NCBI GenBank assembly: GCA_045577075.1
Contig: JAZNHR010000008.1
Coordinates: 1-56,959 of the forward strand
Reading direction: 5' to 3'
DNA: 56,959 bases
Source: SIG447 sp045577075
GTDB taxonomy: Bacteria; Bacillota; Clostridia; UMGS1883; UMGS1540
Below, piece after piece: positions 7,433 through 16,254 of the stretch (position 1 is its first letter; each line of letters begins with the position of its first letter). A program made the translations under genes and the position numbers. The notes beneath the pieces are model-generated. The model was not told the origin of the DNA and did not search any database. It worked only from the letters and a program-made list of their open reading frames with translations.

Positions 7433-7636
7433 TTATTTGGATTCCAAATAAGCATTGATTTTTGCAATCAGCTCGTCTGCATCTACGCCATGTACTGCAC
7501 ACGCGGCCTCAACACTTTCACCGCTTGCAGAGGGGCATCCGAGACAATGCATGCCGATTTCGAGGAAAAACGGTGCTGTACCTGCATCCATGCGAAGAAC
7601 GTCTGCAATAATTGTGTCCTTTGTTACCTTTGCCAT
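7433..7636 (-). CDS. DUF1858 domain protein (hybrid-cluster-associated disulfide domain type)
   Basis: A complete 67-aa single-domain protein. The pattern ITKDTIIADVLRM-like N-terminus, then FFLEIGMHCLGCPSASGE with a CxxC pair, then helix and DELIAKINAYL, is that of the DUF1858/TIGR03980 family. The domain is found alone or fused to iron-sulfur and ScdA-type proteins, and the CxxC is presumed redox-active or metal-binding. The start is ATG after AAGGGAG. It directly follows nagA (1-base gap), so it is co-transcribed with nagA and rpoD. The actual function is unknown. Confidence 0.85.
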   Translation of the reverse strand: MAKVTKDTIIADVLRMDAGTAPFFLEIGMHCLGCPSASGESVEAACAVHGVDADELIAKINAYLESK

Positions 7637-7637
7637 T

Positions 7638-8810
7638 TTAAAACTCCCTTTCTTTGCCTTTCAGCAATACTTTTTTGATTTCTATATTGTCATTAAATAA
7701 AACAATATCTGCGTCATATCCGGGGCGAATCGAGCCAATGTTTTTCGCACCCACTGCACGTGCAGGAATCTGCGTCATCATTTTAACGGCTTCCACAATG
7801 TTTATACCGGCTTCTTTATGCATAACACGCACAAGACGGTCCGTTGTAGCAATACTGCCTGCAAAGCTTAATCTATCCGGCATCTTTGCCACGCCATCTT
7901 CAATATAGGTAATACGATTATCAGCAAGCGGCCCTAAAATCATTTCTTTAATGCCTTCCACACCTGCACCGCGCATAGAATCTGTAACCATACAAATATA
8001 GTCAGATGTTTTGACTTTATGAATCAGGCGTAAAAGCTCCGGCGGCAGATGCTTGCCGTCCGCAATCGTTTCCACATACATATCGTCCAAAAGATAGCCG
8101 GTTTCAACCGCGCCCAGAACGCGAAAACCTTTTCTTCTTGTCAAAAGAGACATCCCGGAATAAAAATGGGTCATCAGGCGGCAGCCGGCATGATACACAG
8201 GCATAATCTCGTCGTACGTTGCATTGGTGTGTGCAATGGAAGGAACAACATCATGTTTTAGTAGTGTCTCACAAAATTCCACAGCACCGTTTCTTTCCGG
8301 CGCAAAGCTCCAGCGTTTAATAATACCTTTGTATGTGGTGAGAAGCTCTTCATATTCTTCTTTGATGGGATCTGTAATAAATTCAGGAGCCTGCGCGCCT
8401 GCCTGTTCCTGCGAGAAATACGGGCCTTCTAAGTGCGCACCAAGAATCTGCGGAAGATCCGCTGCATTTTCTCGCATGACAAGACCGATGTCCTCAATAC
8501 TCTTTCGGAAAGATGCTGGATTTGCTGTTGTTGCGGTGGGCATAATAGCCGTTGTGCCGTGTGCCGCATGGGCGCGAAGGGCAATGCGAACATCTTCCGG
8601 TGTGCCATCCATAAAGTCCGTTCCACCTGCCCCGTGGGTATGTACGTCTACAAATCCAGGGGAAACATATGCATTTTCTGCATCGATAATGACATCTGCC
8701 GCAATTTCATCTGCAGTAACATCCAGAATTTTTCCGTCTCGAATGTATAAGGCTTTGTCCGTCTCAATCTTATCCGTAATAATACGGCCGTTCATGATTT
8801 TGATTGTCAT
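7638..8810 (-). CDS. nagA: N-acetylglucosamine-6-phosphate deacetylase
   Basis: A 390-aa amidohydrolase-fold enzyme that removes acetate from GlcNAc-6-phosphate in amino-sugar catabolism and wall recycling. Visible motifs are VDVHTHGAGGTDFMD near 54-68, HLEGPYFS near 127, SIAHTNATYDE near 192, THFYSGMS near 214 and VTDSMRGAGV near 275 (catalytic Asp). Length is typical. The ATG overlaps the trmK stop (ATGA), so translation is coupled. Its position behind trmK in the primase/sigma operon is unusual, since the partner deaminase nagB is not in the window. Confidence 0.92.
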   Translation of the reverse strand: MTIKIMNGRIITDKIETDKALYIRDGKILDVTADEIAADVIIDAENAYVSPGFVDVHTHGAGGTDFMDGTPEDVRIALRAHAAHGTTAIMPTATTANPASFRKSIEDIGLVMRENAADLPQILGAHLEGPYFSQEQAGAQAPEFITDPIKEEYEELLTTYKGIIKRWSFAPERNGAVEFCETLLKHDVVPSIAHTNATYDEIMPVYHAGCRLMTHFYSGMSLLTRRKGFRVLGAVETGYLLDDMYVETIADGKHLPPELLRLIHKVKTSDYICMVTDSMRGAGVEGIKEMILGPLADNRITYIEDGVAKMPDRLSFAGSIATTDRLVRVMHKEAGINIVEAVKMMTQIPARAVGAKNIGSIRPGYDADIVLFNDNIEIKKVLLKGKEREF

Positions 8811-9472
8811 ACACTCAACTCCTGTACTATATGCTCTAATTTTTTTATTTCTTCTTCATTTTGTTTTTTTGCCCGAAGCTTCCCTGCAAGCTTTTTTTCA
8901 ATTTTTTCCTTTATTCGACTTTTCAGAAGCGGATAAAGAGGCTCGTTCCGGCTTTTACGCCCCAAAAGAAGTTCCGCGTCAGAATAAGGGGGCTCCATGC
9001 CACAAACAGCCTTTAAAACCACATAGAGCTTCTCTTCTTCCTGTACAATTCGTTCCGTCAAAACAGAAAAGCCGTGTTCATTTAAGTACTTGCGAAGTTC
9101 CATGGTGGCCGTCATTGGCTGGAGAAGCAAGGTTTTCTCTTCTAAGCTTTTCGTATTTTCAAGAATATCCGAAATCAAAATACCGCCCATGCCTGCAATT
9201 ATAATCGTGTCATACTTTGTATAATCCACACCTTGCAAGCCGTTTGCTTTTTGTGTTTTAATTTTGTCCGTCAGCCCAAATTTTTGAATATTTTCTTCGG
9301 CACGTCTTATTGGTCCGTCATGAACGTCTGTTGCAAGCGCACATACGGCCCCTTTTTCTTTCACAAGATAAATCGGCACATATGCGTGATCCGTCCCCAC
9401 ATCAATCACAGCGGCACCAGGTGTGACAAGGTCAGAAATTGCAAAAAGACGTGGCGTTAAAAAGCTATTCAA
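8807..9472 (-). CDS. trmK: tRNA (adenine(22)-N1)-methyltransferase
   Basis: A 221-aa class I SAM-dependent methyltransferase of the TrmK/YqfN family, which makes m1A22 in tRNA. Visible are the SAM-binding strand VIDVGTDHAYVPIYL, the ATDVHDGPIRRA loop and the catalytic-loop region IIIAGMGGILI. The start is TTG with AAGGA five bases upstream, overlapping the last codons of rpoD by eight bases. The dnaG-rpoD-trmK order is the same as in Bacillus. Confidence 0.9.
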   Translation of the reverse strand: MNSFLTPRLFAISDLVTPGAAVIDVGTDHAYVPIYLVKEKGAVCALATDVHDGPIRRAEENIQKFGLTDKIKTQKANGLQGVDYTKYDTIIIAGMGGILISDILENTKSLEEKTLLLQPMTATMELRKYLNEHGFSVLTERIVQEEEKLYVVLKAVCGMEPPYSDAELLLGRKSRNEPLYPLLKSRIKEKIEKKLAGKLRAKKQNEEEIKKLEHIVQELSV

Positions 9473-10541
9473 GGAAATCCTTCAATTTCTTACTGCGACT
9501 GGGATGACGCAGTTTTCTGAGTGCTTTCGCTTCAATCTGACGGATACGCTCACGGGTTACATCAAAAACCTTGCCTACTTCTTCTAAGGTACGAGGTCTG
9601 CCGTCATCCAGGCCAAAACGCAGACGAAGTACTTTTTCCTCGCGAGAAGTCAACGTGTCTAAAACATCCATAAGCTGTTCTTTTAGAAGCGTAAAGGAAG
9701 CCATTTCACTCGGTGCCGGCGCATCATCGTCAGGAATGAAGTCCCCAAGATGACTATCCTCTTCCTCGCCAATCGGCGTTTCCAAAGAAACCGGCTCCTG
9801 TGCTATCTTCATAATTTCGCGTACTTTATCGATAGACATGTTCATTTCCCGGGCAATTTCTTCGGGAAGCGGATCACGGCCAAGCTCTTGCAAAAGCTGA
9901 CGGGAGACACGAATCAGTTTGTTAATCGTTTCCACCATATGGACAGGAACGCGAATGGTTCTTGCCTGATCCGCAATGGCGCGTGTAATGGCCTGGCGAA
10001 TCCACCAAGTAGCATACGTGCTGAATTTAAAGCCCTTAGAATAATCAAACTTTTCAACGGCTTTAATTAGACCAAGGTTCCCTTCCTGAATGAGGTCAAG
10101 AAACAGCATCCCTCGACCTACATAACGTTTGGCAATGCTGACAACAAGACGCAAGTTTGCCTCAGTAAGGCGCATTTTTGCTTCTTCGTCCCCATCCACC
10201 ATTCTTTGAGCAAGGCCTACTTCTTCTTCCGGGGAAAGAAGCGGCACTTTTCCGATTTCTTTTAAATACATGCGAACGTGATCGTCCACATTGATGCCTT
10301 CCGGAAGACTTAAATCAATCTCTTCTTCGTTTGTGGCAATTTGCTTTAGGTCCTCATCCATATCCTCTATGACATCTATTCCCAAATGCTCAATAGATTC
10401 ATAGATTTTTTCTATTTGTTCCGGCTCGATTTCCATTTCTTCAAGGGACTCATTTATTTCCTTATACGTAAGCATCCCCTTTTTTCGGCCTTTTTCCACC
10501 AAATCCTTTATAATTGCCTTTTTGCTTGCAGCATCTGACAT
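9465..10541 (-). CDS. rpoD: RNA polymerase primary sigma factor SigA/RpoD
   Basis: A 358-aa primary sigma factor with a shortened region 1.1 (residues 1-70), region 1.2 from about 84 (DDHVRMYLKEIGKVPLL), region 2 (LRLVVSIAKRYVGRGMLFLDLIQEGN, then FSTYATWWIRQAITRAI, which reads the -10 box), region 3 and region 4 (REEKVLRLRFGLDDG, then RERIRQIEAKALRKLRHP, which reads the -35 box). The near-consensus promoters in this window fit it. The start ATG has AAGGAGG upstream. It lies 15 bases after dnaG. Confidence 0.97.
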   Translation of the reverse strand: MSDAASKKAIIKDLVEKGRKKGMLTYKEINESLEEMEIEPEQIEKIYESIEHLGIDVIEDMDEDLKQIATNEEEIDLSLPEGINVDDHVRMYLKEIGKVPLLSPEEEVGLAQRMVDGDEEAKMRLTEANLRLVVSIAKRYVGRGMLFLDLIQEGNLGLIKAVEKFDYSKGFKFSTYATWWIRQAITRAIADQARTIRVPVHMVETINKLIRVSRQLLQELGRDPLPEEIAREMNMSIDKVREIMKIAQEPVSLETPIGEEEDSHLGDFIPDDDAPAPSEMASFTLLKEQLMDVLDTLTSREEKVLRLRFGLDDGRPRTLEEVGKVFDVTRERIRQIEAKALRKLRHPSRSKKLKDFLE

Positions 10542-10556
10542 GTCTTACCGTCCTCC

Positions 10557-12263
10557 TTATTCGTTCGAATCCTTTTTCATTAGCAATGTATTTAAACGTG
10601 ATAAGTCACCGGCCTCAATTGCCTCTTTGACTTGTAAATCATAAATTTCTTTTTTTAGAGCTTGCATAAGCTCTCTAATAGCTTTTTCGTTATTTTCATA
10701 TTGTACCGGCATACTAAGTGCCGCCGCCGCTTGCGGAGCCTCTTCTTCAGAAAAACGTGCAATCATTTGAGCCGCGTCATCCGTTTCAGAAAGAAGGGAC
10801 AAGATTTGTTGATGCACCGGATTTGGCAAAAGCTCTAGAAGCGCATCTTTATATTCCTTATAAATTCGTTTATCTTTTAAGCAAATCGAGAGAATTTTAT
10901 CGCCTGTTCTGCTTTTAGAAAGCATCTGCGGCCGCGGGGATGGCGTGCGCACATTCCACTTCTCCTTTTTCTCCTGTTTGCCGCGGTTTTTTTGCACTTC
11001 ATTTTCAATAGCAGAGCCGCGAATCCCCGTTTCGTTTGCAAGCTTTTCTCGCAAAACCTCCCGTTCCACACTGCTGGGAACCTTACTAATCACTTTTGTA
11101 CACGCCTCTACATATTCTATCTTTTGTGCCTGATCGCTTATATTATATTTTTTACGAAGCTGACGAATTTGAAACCCTGCGGGCGTATCTGCCTTTTGCA
11201 AAAGCTCGGTAAATTTCGCCGCACCGTTTGTTTTAATAAATTCATCCGGGTCTTTTCCTTCCGGAAGAGATAAAATACGAAGTTTAACATCAATACCTTC
11301 AAAAACTTCTATGGCACGAATTGCCGCTTTGACTCCTGCTGCATCCGTATCATAGCAAATCGTGATTTTTTCGGCATATTTTGCTGCAAGCCTTGCCTGG
11401 TCGGTTGTAAGCGCAGTGCCGAGAGATGCTACGGCATTTTGTACACCGCTTTGATAAAGAGATATAACATCCATATATCCTTCTACCAAAATAAGCTCCG
11501 AAGTGCGCTTTGCAATTTGAAGCGAAAATAAGTTTTGTCCTTTATTAAAAACAGGCGTTTCCGGTGAATTTAAATATTTCACGTTGCCATCGCCTAGTAT
11601 TCTGCCACCAAATCCAATCACATTCCCACGGACATCTATAATTGGAAACATGAGCCTGTCCCGAAAGCGATCGATTACTTTTCCTGTTTTTGTAAAAGTG
11701 GATAACCCCACTTGCACAAGGTCTTCCCGAGCATATCCGTTTTGGAGGAGATGCTTTGTAAGTGCATCCCAATCATTCGGTGCATATCCCATTCCGTATG
11801 CCTTAACCGTTTCTCCTGTAAGCCGCCTTGCCCGAATATAGTCTTGTGCTCGTTTCCCATCGCTTGAAAAAAGCTTGTCACGAAAAAAGCGAGCAGCCTC
11901 TTTATTCATTTCCAGATAGCGCTGTTTTTTTTCATACTGTTTTTTATCTTCCGCAGAAAACGACAAAGCATCAATTTGTATGCCCGCACGCTCTGCCAAA
12001 AAACGAATGGCTTCCACAAAGTCAAGATGCTCCATGTTTTTCACAAAATCGACAATGTTTCCGCCTGCGCCGCAACCAAAGCAATAATAAAGCTGACGGT
12101 CAGCCGTAACATGAAAAGAAGGCGTTTTTTCCTTATGAAATGGGCAAAGTCCGACATAGGAACTACCGCTTCGCTTTAGCGGCACATATTGACCGACAAG
12201 CGCCACTATATCATTTGCCGCAATAATATCCTGTATAACTTGTTCCGGAATGCGTCCAGCCAT
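10557..12263 (-). CDS. dnaG: DNA primase
   Basis: A 568-aa primase that makes RNA primers at the replication fork. The N-terminal CHC2 zinc domain is intact (CPFHKEKTPSFHV and YYCFGCGAGGNIVDF, residues 40-75). It is followed by the catalytic core and a TOPRIM region (LILVEGYMDVISL near 255, then YDTDAAG near 305). The C-terminal ~130 residues are the divergent DnaB-interacting part. The start is ATG after GAGGG. It is the first gene of dnaG-rpoD-trmK-nagA-DUF1858, with no strong promoter recognised in the AT-rich 190 bases upstream. Confidence 0.96.
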   Translation of the reverse strand: MAGRIPEQVIQDIIAANDIVALVGQYVPLKRSGSSYVGLCPFHKEKTPSFHVTADRQLYYCFGCGAGGNIVDFVKNMEHLDFVEAIRFLAERAGIQIDALSFSAEDKKQYEKKQRYLEMNKEAARFFRDKLFSSDGKRAQDYIRARRLTGETVKAYGMGYAPNDWDALTKHLLQNGYAREDLVQVGLSTFTKTGKVIDRFRDRLMFPIIDVRGNVIGFGGRILGDGNVKYLNSPETPVFNKGQNLFSLQIAKRTSELILVEGYMDVISLYQSGVQNAVASLGTALTTDQARLAAKYAEKITICYDTDAAGVKAAIRAIEVFEGIDVKLRILSLPEGKDPDEFIKTNGAAKFTELLQKADTPAGFQIRQLRKKYNISDQAQKIEYVEACTKVISKVPSSVEREVLREKLANETGIRGSAIENEVQKNRGKQEKKEKWNVRTPSPRPQMLSKSRTGDKILSICLKDKRIYKEYKDALLELLPNPVHQQILSLLSETDDAAQMIARFSEEEAPQAAAALSMPVQYENNEKAIRELMQALKKEIYDLQVKEAIEAGDLSRLNTLLMKKDSNE

Positions 12264-12376
12264 ACATGTGCCCTCTTTCGTTTACAAACAAAAATGTTTC
12301 ATCATTTATTTCGACACCTACTATCCAAATCCTTCTTTTTTTACAAACTTTTTGTTCTTTTTTTAAACTTTTATAC

Positions 12377-12414
12377 AAAAAGAAAAACACTGTCGAAAAC
12401 AACTTCGACAGTGT
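12377..12414 (-). terminator. Terminator after dgt
   Basis: On the minus strand an 11-base-pair perfect stem (ACACTGTCGAA with TTCGACAGTGT) is followed by TTTTCTTTTT. It ends the long dnaX-to-dgt gene run, before dnaG. The 12264-12376 stretch between it and dnaG is AT-rich and holds no convincing gene. Confidence 0.88.
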
Positions 12415-12458
12415 ATAGATTAAACCAAAATTTACAATTTTATGCAAAATAACAGAAT

Positions 12459-13451
12459 TTATCTGTACCAACCCTTCGGAATAAAATGTTTTTTAAAAAC
12501 ATATGTCGCATAGGTATCCGTCATACAAGCAATATAGTCAATAATTTGCTGTTCTTTTTCCGCCTCGGTACCGTCAACCGCCCCCGGGAGCTCATCAAAA
12601 TGCTCCGTAAAATACGCAAACAGGCTCGTGATCATGCCACCGGCTTTCTTCTCTTCAAGTTTTGCTTCTGAGCCGATATACACAGCACCAAACATATAAC
12701 TACGAAGTTCCATCATCGCGTCATGAATTTCCCGGCTCATTTTCACAAAAGGTTTATCAAAACTATTCGCAATTACATCCCGCACCATGGTGTCGATCCT
12801 TGCGCTATGGGTGTCTCCCAAAACGCGAACACAGTTTTTCGGTATGGAAGATGCTTGAATAATGCCGCCACGGATGGCGTCATCTATATCATGATTGATA
12901 TATGCAATCCTATCTGCAAGGCAGATAATTTCGCCCTCTAAAGTAGATGGCTTTTTATCCCCCGTGTGGCAAAGAATGCCGTCACGTACTTCTTCGGTTA
13001 AATTGAGGCCCGTTCCGTTTTCCAGGACATCCACCACACGCAGGCTCTGCTCGTTATGCCGAAAGCCAAGGGAGCCAACCTTATCAAGTGCCCGTTCACC
13101 CTCATGTCCAAACGGCGTGTGCCCAAGGTCATGCCCAAGGGCGATGGCTTCTGTCAAATCTTCGTTTAGGCGAAGGCCCCTTGCAATGGTTCGGGCAATT
13201 TGGGAAACCTCTAGGGTATGGGTAAGGCGTGTTCTGTAATGGTCTCCCTCAGGCGTAATAAACACCTGGGTTTTATGTTTGAGTCTCCGAAACGCTTTTG
13301 AGTGAATAATTTTATCACGGTCGCGCTGGAACTCTGTGCGAAAATCACAAGGTACGGAAGGGTGCAGTCTGCCTTTGCTTTCCGCAGAAAAAGTAGCATG
13401 CGGTGATAAAATTTTTCGTTCGGTTTCTTCCAGCATCTGGCGAATATTCAT
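12459..13451 (-). CDS. dgt: dGTP triphosphohydrolase-like HD-domain protein
   Basis: A 330-aa HD-domain enzyme of the dGTPase family (type 2 length), which cleaves dNTPs to nucleosides plus triphosphate. Signatures are the opening RQMLEETERKILSPHA, FRRLKHKTQVF near 60, the first metal His in TRLTHTLEVSQIARTIAR near 78-95 and LGHDLGHTPFGHEGE near 110-124 (HD motif). The start is ATG with GGGGAGG upstream. It is the last gene before a strong terminator and follows the flavoprotein by 21 bases. In many Firmicutes this gene is next to dnaG, as here. Confidence 0.93.
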   Translation of the reverse strand: MNIRQMLEETERKILSPHATFSAESKGRLHPSVPCDFRTEFQRDRDKIIHSKAFRRLKHKTQVFITPEGDHYRTRLTHTLEVSQIARTIARGLRLNEDLTEAIALGHDLGHTPFGHEGERALDKVGSLGFRHNEQSLRVVDVLENGTGLNLTEEVRDGILCHTGDKKPSTLEGEIICLADRIAYINHDIDDAIRGGIIQASSIPKNCVRVLGDTHSARIDTMVRDVIANSFDKPFVKMSREIHDAMMELRSYMFGAVYIGSEAKLEEKKAGGMITSLFAYFTEHFDELPGAVDGTEAEKEQQIIDYIACMTDTYATYVFKKHFIPKGWYR

Positions 13452-13472
13452 GCTTCCCCTCCCCTTTTTTGA

Positions 13473-14042
13473 TTACTTTTGTAATTCTAAAATTCTCGCC
13501 GCAAGAGAATCACAGCGGCTTTTTGCAAAATCATCCTCCATAGCAGGACGTGCGGCACATACACCGAGATGCCCTGCATCATAGGCATGGGAGCCGGGTC
13601 CAAGAATTGTCATGCCGTGGACGAGCATGGAGTCCTGCAGGCTTCGAACCGTTGCCTCCTGTCCGCCATACTTAGAAGCACCACAAACAACGGCAGCACC
13701 ATATTTCCCTACAAAAGCCTTTTCGCCCCTATAGGCCCGACTTTTATCAAACAGTGCTTTGATTTGTGCCGTAGGTCCAGCAAAATAAACAGGACTGCCA
13801 AAAAGAATCACATCAGCTTTTTTCATCTTCTCAAACGCTTCCTCAACACCTGTTCCAGAAAAACAAACTTTACTGCAAGGCGTGGAACAAGATGTGCAAA
13901 ATGGTCGCTGCAAGTTTTCAATTTCTTTGGCAAAATGAATGATTTCTGTTTCTATACCATTGAGTCTTTCCAAAATTCTGTTTAAAAGATACACTGTATT
14001 GCCGTCCGTATTGGGACTCCCGTTTATTGCACAAACGTACAT
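13473..14042 (-). CDS. Flavodoxin-family NAD(P)H-dependent oxidoreductase (iron-sulfur flavoprotein type)
   Basis: A 189-aa flavodoxin-like protein. The FMN phosphate loop GSPNTDGNTVYLL is at residues 8-20, and the second flavin loop is FGSPVYFAGPTAQIKALFDKS. Between them a Cys-rich insert (CTSCSTPCSKVC) resembles that of Methanosarcina-type iron-sulfur flavoproteins and could bind a [4Fe-4S] cluster. The start is ATG after GGGAGA; an upstream in-frame ATG lies within ispA. It is placed 1 base after ispA. The substrate is unknown. Confidence 0.85.
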   Translation of the reverse strand: MYVCAINGSPNTDGNTVYLLNRILERLNGIETEIIHFAKEIENLQRPFCTSCSTPCSKVCFSGTGVEEAFEKMKKADVILFGSPVYFAGPTAQIKALFDKSRAYRGEKAFVGKYGAAVVCGASKYGGQEATVRSLQDSMLVHGMTILGPGSHAYDAGHLGVCAARPAMEDDFAKSRCDSLAARILELQK

Positions 14043-14043
14043 A

Positions 14044-14871
14044 TTACATCTCCCTTTCAATTAGACTTTCGGCAAGTGCGCAGAGCGCATCGGCATTCGG
14101 ACGAAAGTGTTCAAGCCCACGAATGGCTTTTTCTGTATATTGACGTACTCTCTCTTTTGCAGCCGCAATGCCAATGATGGAAACCACGGTGTTCTTTTCA
14201 TTCTTCGCATCACTGTTTATCGGCTTTCCAAGCACCGCTTCATCACCAACAACATCTAAAATATCGTCCTGTATCTGAAACGCAACGCCAAGATTTTCTG
14301 CAAAAGTATCGAGTTCATCGCCCCGTCCACCTGCAGCAATTGCACCGAGAGATACCGCCGCACGAAGCAGTGCCCCTGTTTTAAAGCGGTACATATTTAA
14401 AATTTCTTCCTCCGATGCCTTATGGAGCGTCATATCCAGCACCTGCCCCTGTACCATACCATATGCACCTGCGCTTTCGGAAAGAACTTTTACAGCTGCC
14501 AAATTCTGCGCTGGGGAAAGTGGTGCATTTGCCGCTAAAGAAAAGGCAAGGGTCAAAAGACCGTCACCGGCAAGTACCGCCGTTGCCTCGTCAAACCGCT
14601 TGTGACAAGTAGGTCGTCCCCGGCGAAGGTCATCATTATCCATGCAAGGCAAATCATCATGAATCAGCGAATATGTATGGATACATTCGAGGGCTGCGCC
14701 ATAGTAAAGCCCGTCCTCTTCCTTACCGCCAAGTGCCGCCGCCGCCATCATTGAAAGCTGTACGCGAAGACGTTTGCCGCCCCCCAGAAGGCTATAGCGC
14801 ATAGCATCATAAAGAAGTCCTTCCTCCGGAATCAGCCCGTTCAAATATGCTTCAATCTGCTTCTTTCTCAT
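14044..14871 (-). CDS. ispA: Farnesyl/geranyl diphosphate synthase
   Basis: A 275-aa short-chain trans-prenyltransferase that condenses isopentenyl and dimethylallyl diphosphates. The first Asp-rich motif is HDDLPCMDNDDLRRGRPTCH near 70-90, and the second is FQIQDDILDVVGD near 208-220 with KNEKNT following. With dxr, uppS and ispH in the same window it forms part of the MEP isoprenoid route to undecaprenyl carrier. The start ATG overlaps the end of xseB by 20 bases and has AAGGG upstream. Product chain length is inferred as C15. Confidence 0.93.
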   Translation of the reverse strand: MRKKQIEAYLNGLIPEEGLLYDAMRYSLLGGGKRLRVQLSMMAAAALGGKEEDGLYYGAALECIHTYSLIHDDLPCMDNDDLRRGRPTCHKRFDEATAVLAGDGLLTLAFSLAANAPLSPAQNLAAVKVLSESAGAYGMVQGQVLDMTLHKASEEEILNMYRFKTGALLRAAVSLGAIAAGGRGDELDTFAENLGVAFQIQDDILDVVGDEAVLGKPINSDAKNEKNTVVSIIGIAAAKERVRQYTEKAIRGLEHFRPNADALCALAESLIEREM

Positions 14872-15052
14872 TTTGTATCCCTTCTATCAGCGTTGTAACC
14901 TGTCCCTGTGCCTTATCCAAAAGACTTTTGCAATTTTTCACAAGCGCAATCCCTTTTTCAAATTCGGCAATGGATTTTTCCAACGGCAAATCTCCCGATT
15001 CCAGTGACTTTACAATTTTCTCAAGTTCCTGTATGGATGCCTCAAAATTCAT
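14852..15052 (-). CDS. xseB: Exodeoxyribonuclease VII small subunit
   Basis: A 66-aa protein with the XseB pattern FEASIQELEKIVKSLESGDLPLE (split here as FEASIQELEKIV and SGDLPLEKSIAEFEKG), forming the small helical subunit that wraps the large subunit. The start is the ATG overlapping the xseA stop (ATGA), with GGAG nine bases upstream; a longer in-frame extension inside xseA is not family-like. It is translationally coupled to xseA and ispA. Confidence 0.95.
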   Translation of the reverse strand: MNFEASIQELEKIVKSLESGDLPLEKSIAEFEKGIALVKNCKSLLDKAQGQVTTLIEGIQNEKEAD

Positions 15053-16254
15053 TCTTCTACGCTCCTTTTCGTTTCTTTCACCACGCATATCGCCGTTCCA
15101 TCTGAAAAGCGCATATCCAGCACATCCTCCTTCGCAAGGTTTGAAACCGAAGATATGGGTTGTCCGCTTTTAGAAACGTAGGTATATCCTCTTGCTAAAA
15201 CCTTAAGCGGCGAAAGCACATCTAGTTTGCCTGTGTTTTGCAAAAGTGCATTCTGTTCTGCTTCCAGCCTTGCACGCATAGATGCGGCCATTTCCGTCGT
15301 TAATGTATCCAGTGTATACTGCATATCCTCTATCTGTCTTTTAACAACAGTTAAACGATTAGAAAAGGACGTCAGCTTCTCACGGTTTTTACTGACAGCC
15401 AGCGCAAGATGCGCAGAAAGACGTTTTTCCATTGCAGAAAGCGCGGCGCGAATTTCCATTTCATCCGGCACCGCAAGCTCTGCTGCGGCAGACGGTGTTG
15501 GTGCACGAAGGTCAGAAACAAAGTCGCAAATTGTAAAATCCGTTTCATGTCCAACGGCAGAAATCACAGGAATATCCGATGCCGCCACCGCACGTGCCAC
15601 AACCTCTTCATTAAATGCCCACAGGTCTTCCTGTGAGCCGCCGCCTCTGCCGACAATTAAAACATCTGCAGCTTTTGTACTGTTAAAATAAGACACCGCC
15701 GCTGCAATTTCCGCTGCTGCCCCTTCCCCTTGTACCAAAACCGGGTAGACAGAAACATTCACCAAACGCCAGCGGCGATGAATAATATTTAAAATATCAC
15801 GAAGTGCCGCACCCGTTGCGCTTGTCACAACGCCAACACAGCCGGGAAAGCGGGGTATTGGTTTTTTTCGTGCTGCGGCAAAAAGACCTTCTGCCTCCAG
15901 CTTTGCTTTCAGCTGTTCGAAGGCAATATAGAGCGCGCCAGCACCTTCCGGCTCCATTTCCTCGATGTAAAGTTGATACGCGCCATCACGTGGAAACACG
16001 GATATGCGACCCCGAGCCAGCACCTGCATTCCGTTTTCAGGCATAAAACGAAGTCCCATATTTGCACCTTTAAACATAACCGCGCGCAAAACGCCGTCAC
16101 CGTCTTTCAGGCTTAGATACATATGACCCGAGTAATGTAGCTTGAAGTTCGAGATTTCACCTTTCACCCAAACATTCTGTAAAAGGAAATCGCTGTCAAT
16201 TGTATTTTTTATGTAAGCGTTAATCTGGCTTACAGAAACAATTCTTCGCTCCAT
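15049..16254 (-). CDS. xseA: Exodeoxyribonuclease VII large subunit
   Basis: A 401-aa protein that, with XseB, degrades single-stranded DNA to oligonucleotides. The N-terminal OB-fold is intact (VSQINAYIKNTIDSD, then VWVKGEISNFKLHYSGHMY). The catalytic core follows (GVVTSATGAALRDILNII, VLIVGRGGGSQEDLWAFNEE, ISAVGHETDFTICDFVSD). The C-terminal part is coiled coil and ends in the typical LARGYTYVSKSGQPI segment. The start ATG overlaps the nusB stop by one base (TAATG). Confidence 0.96.
   Translation of the reverse strand: MERRIVSVSQINAYIKNTIDSDFLLQNVWVKGEISNFKLHYSGHMYLSLKDGDGVLRAVMFKGANMGLRFMPENGMQVLARGRISVFPRDGAYQLYIEEMEPEGAGALYIAFEQLKAKLEAEGLFAAARKKPIPRFPGCVGVVTSATGAALRDILNIIHRRWRLVNVSVYPVLVQGEGAAAEIAAAVSYFNSTKAADVLIVGRGGGSQEDLWAFNEEVVARAVAASDIPVISAVGHETDFTICDFVSDLRAPTPSAAAELAVPDEMEIRAALSAMEKRLSAHLALAVSKNREKLTSFSNRLTVVKRQIEDMQYTLDTLTTEMAASMRARLEAEQNALLQNTGKLDVLSPLKVLARGYTYVSKSGQPISSVSNLAKEDVLDMRFSDGTAICVVKETKRSVEE

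Noticed and set aside
8224..9204. 326-codon plus-strand frame opposite nagA and trmK
   Set aside because: It spans two well-identified minus-strand genes and has no family pattern or ribosome site.
12211..12471. Possible 86-aa minus-strand gene overlapping the dnaG start
   Set aside because: It runs through a strong terminator hairpin and into dnaG in another frame; its composition is non-protein-like, and no ribosome site precedes it.
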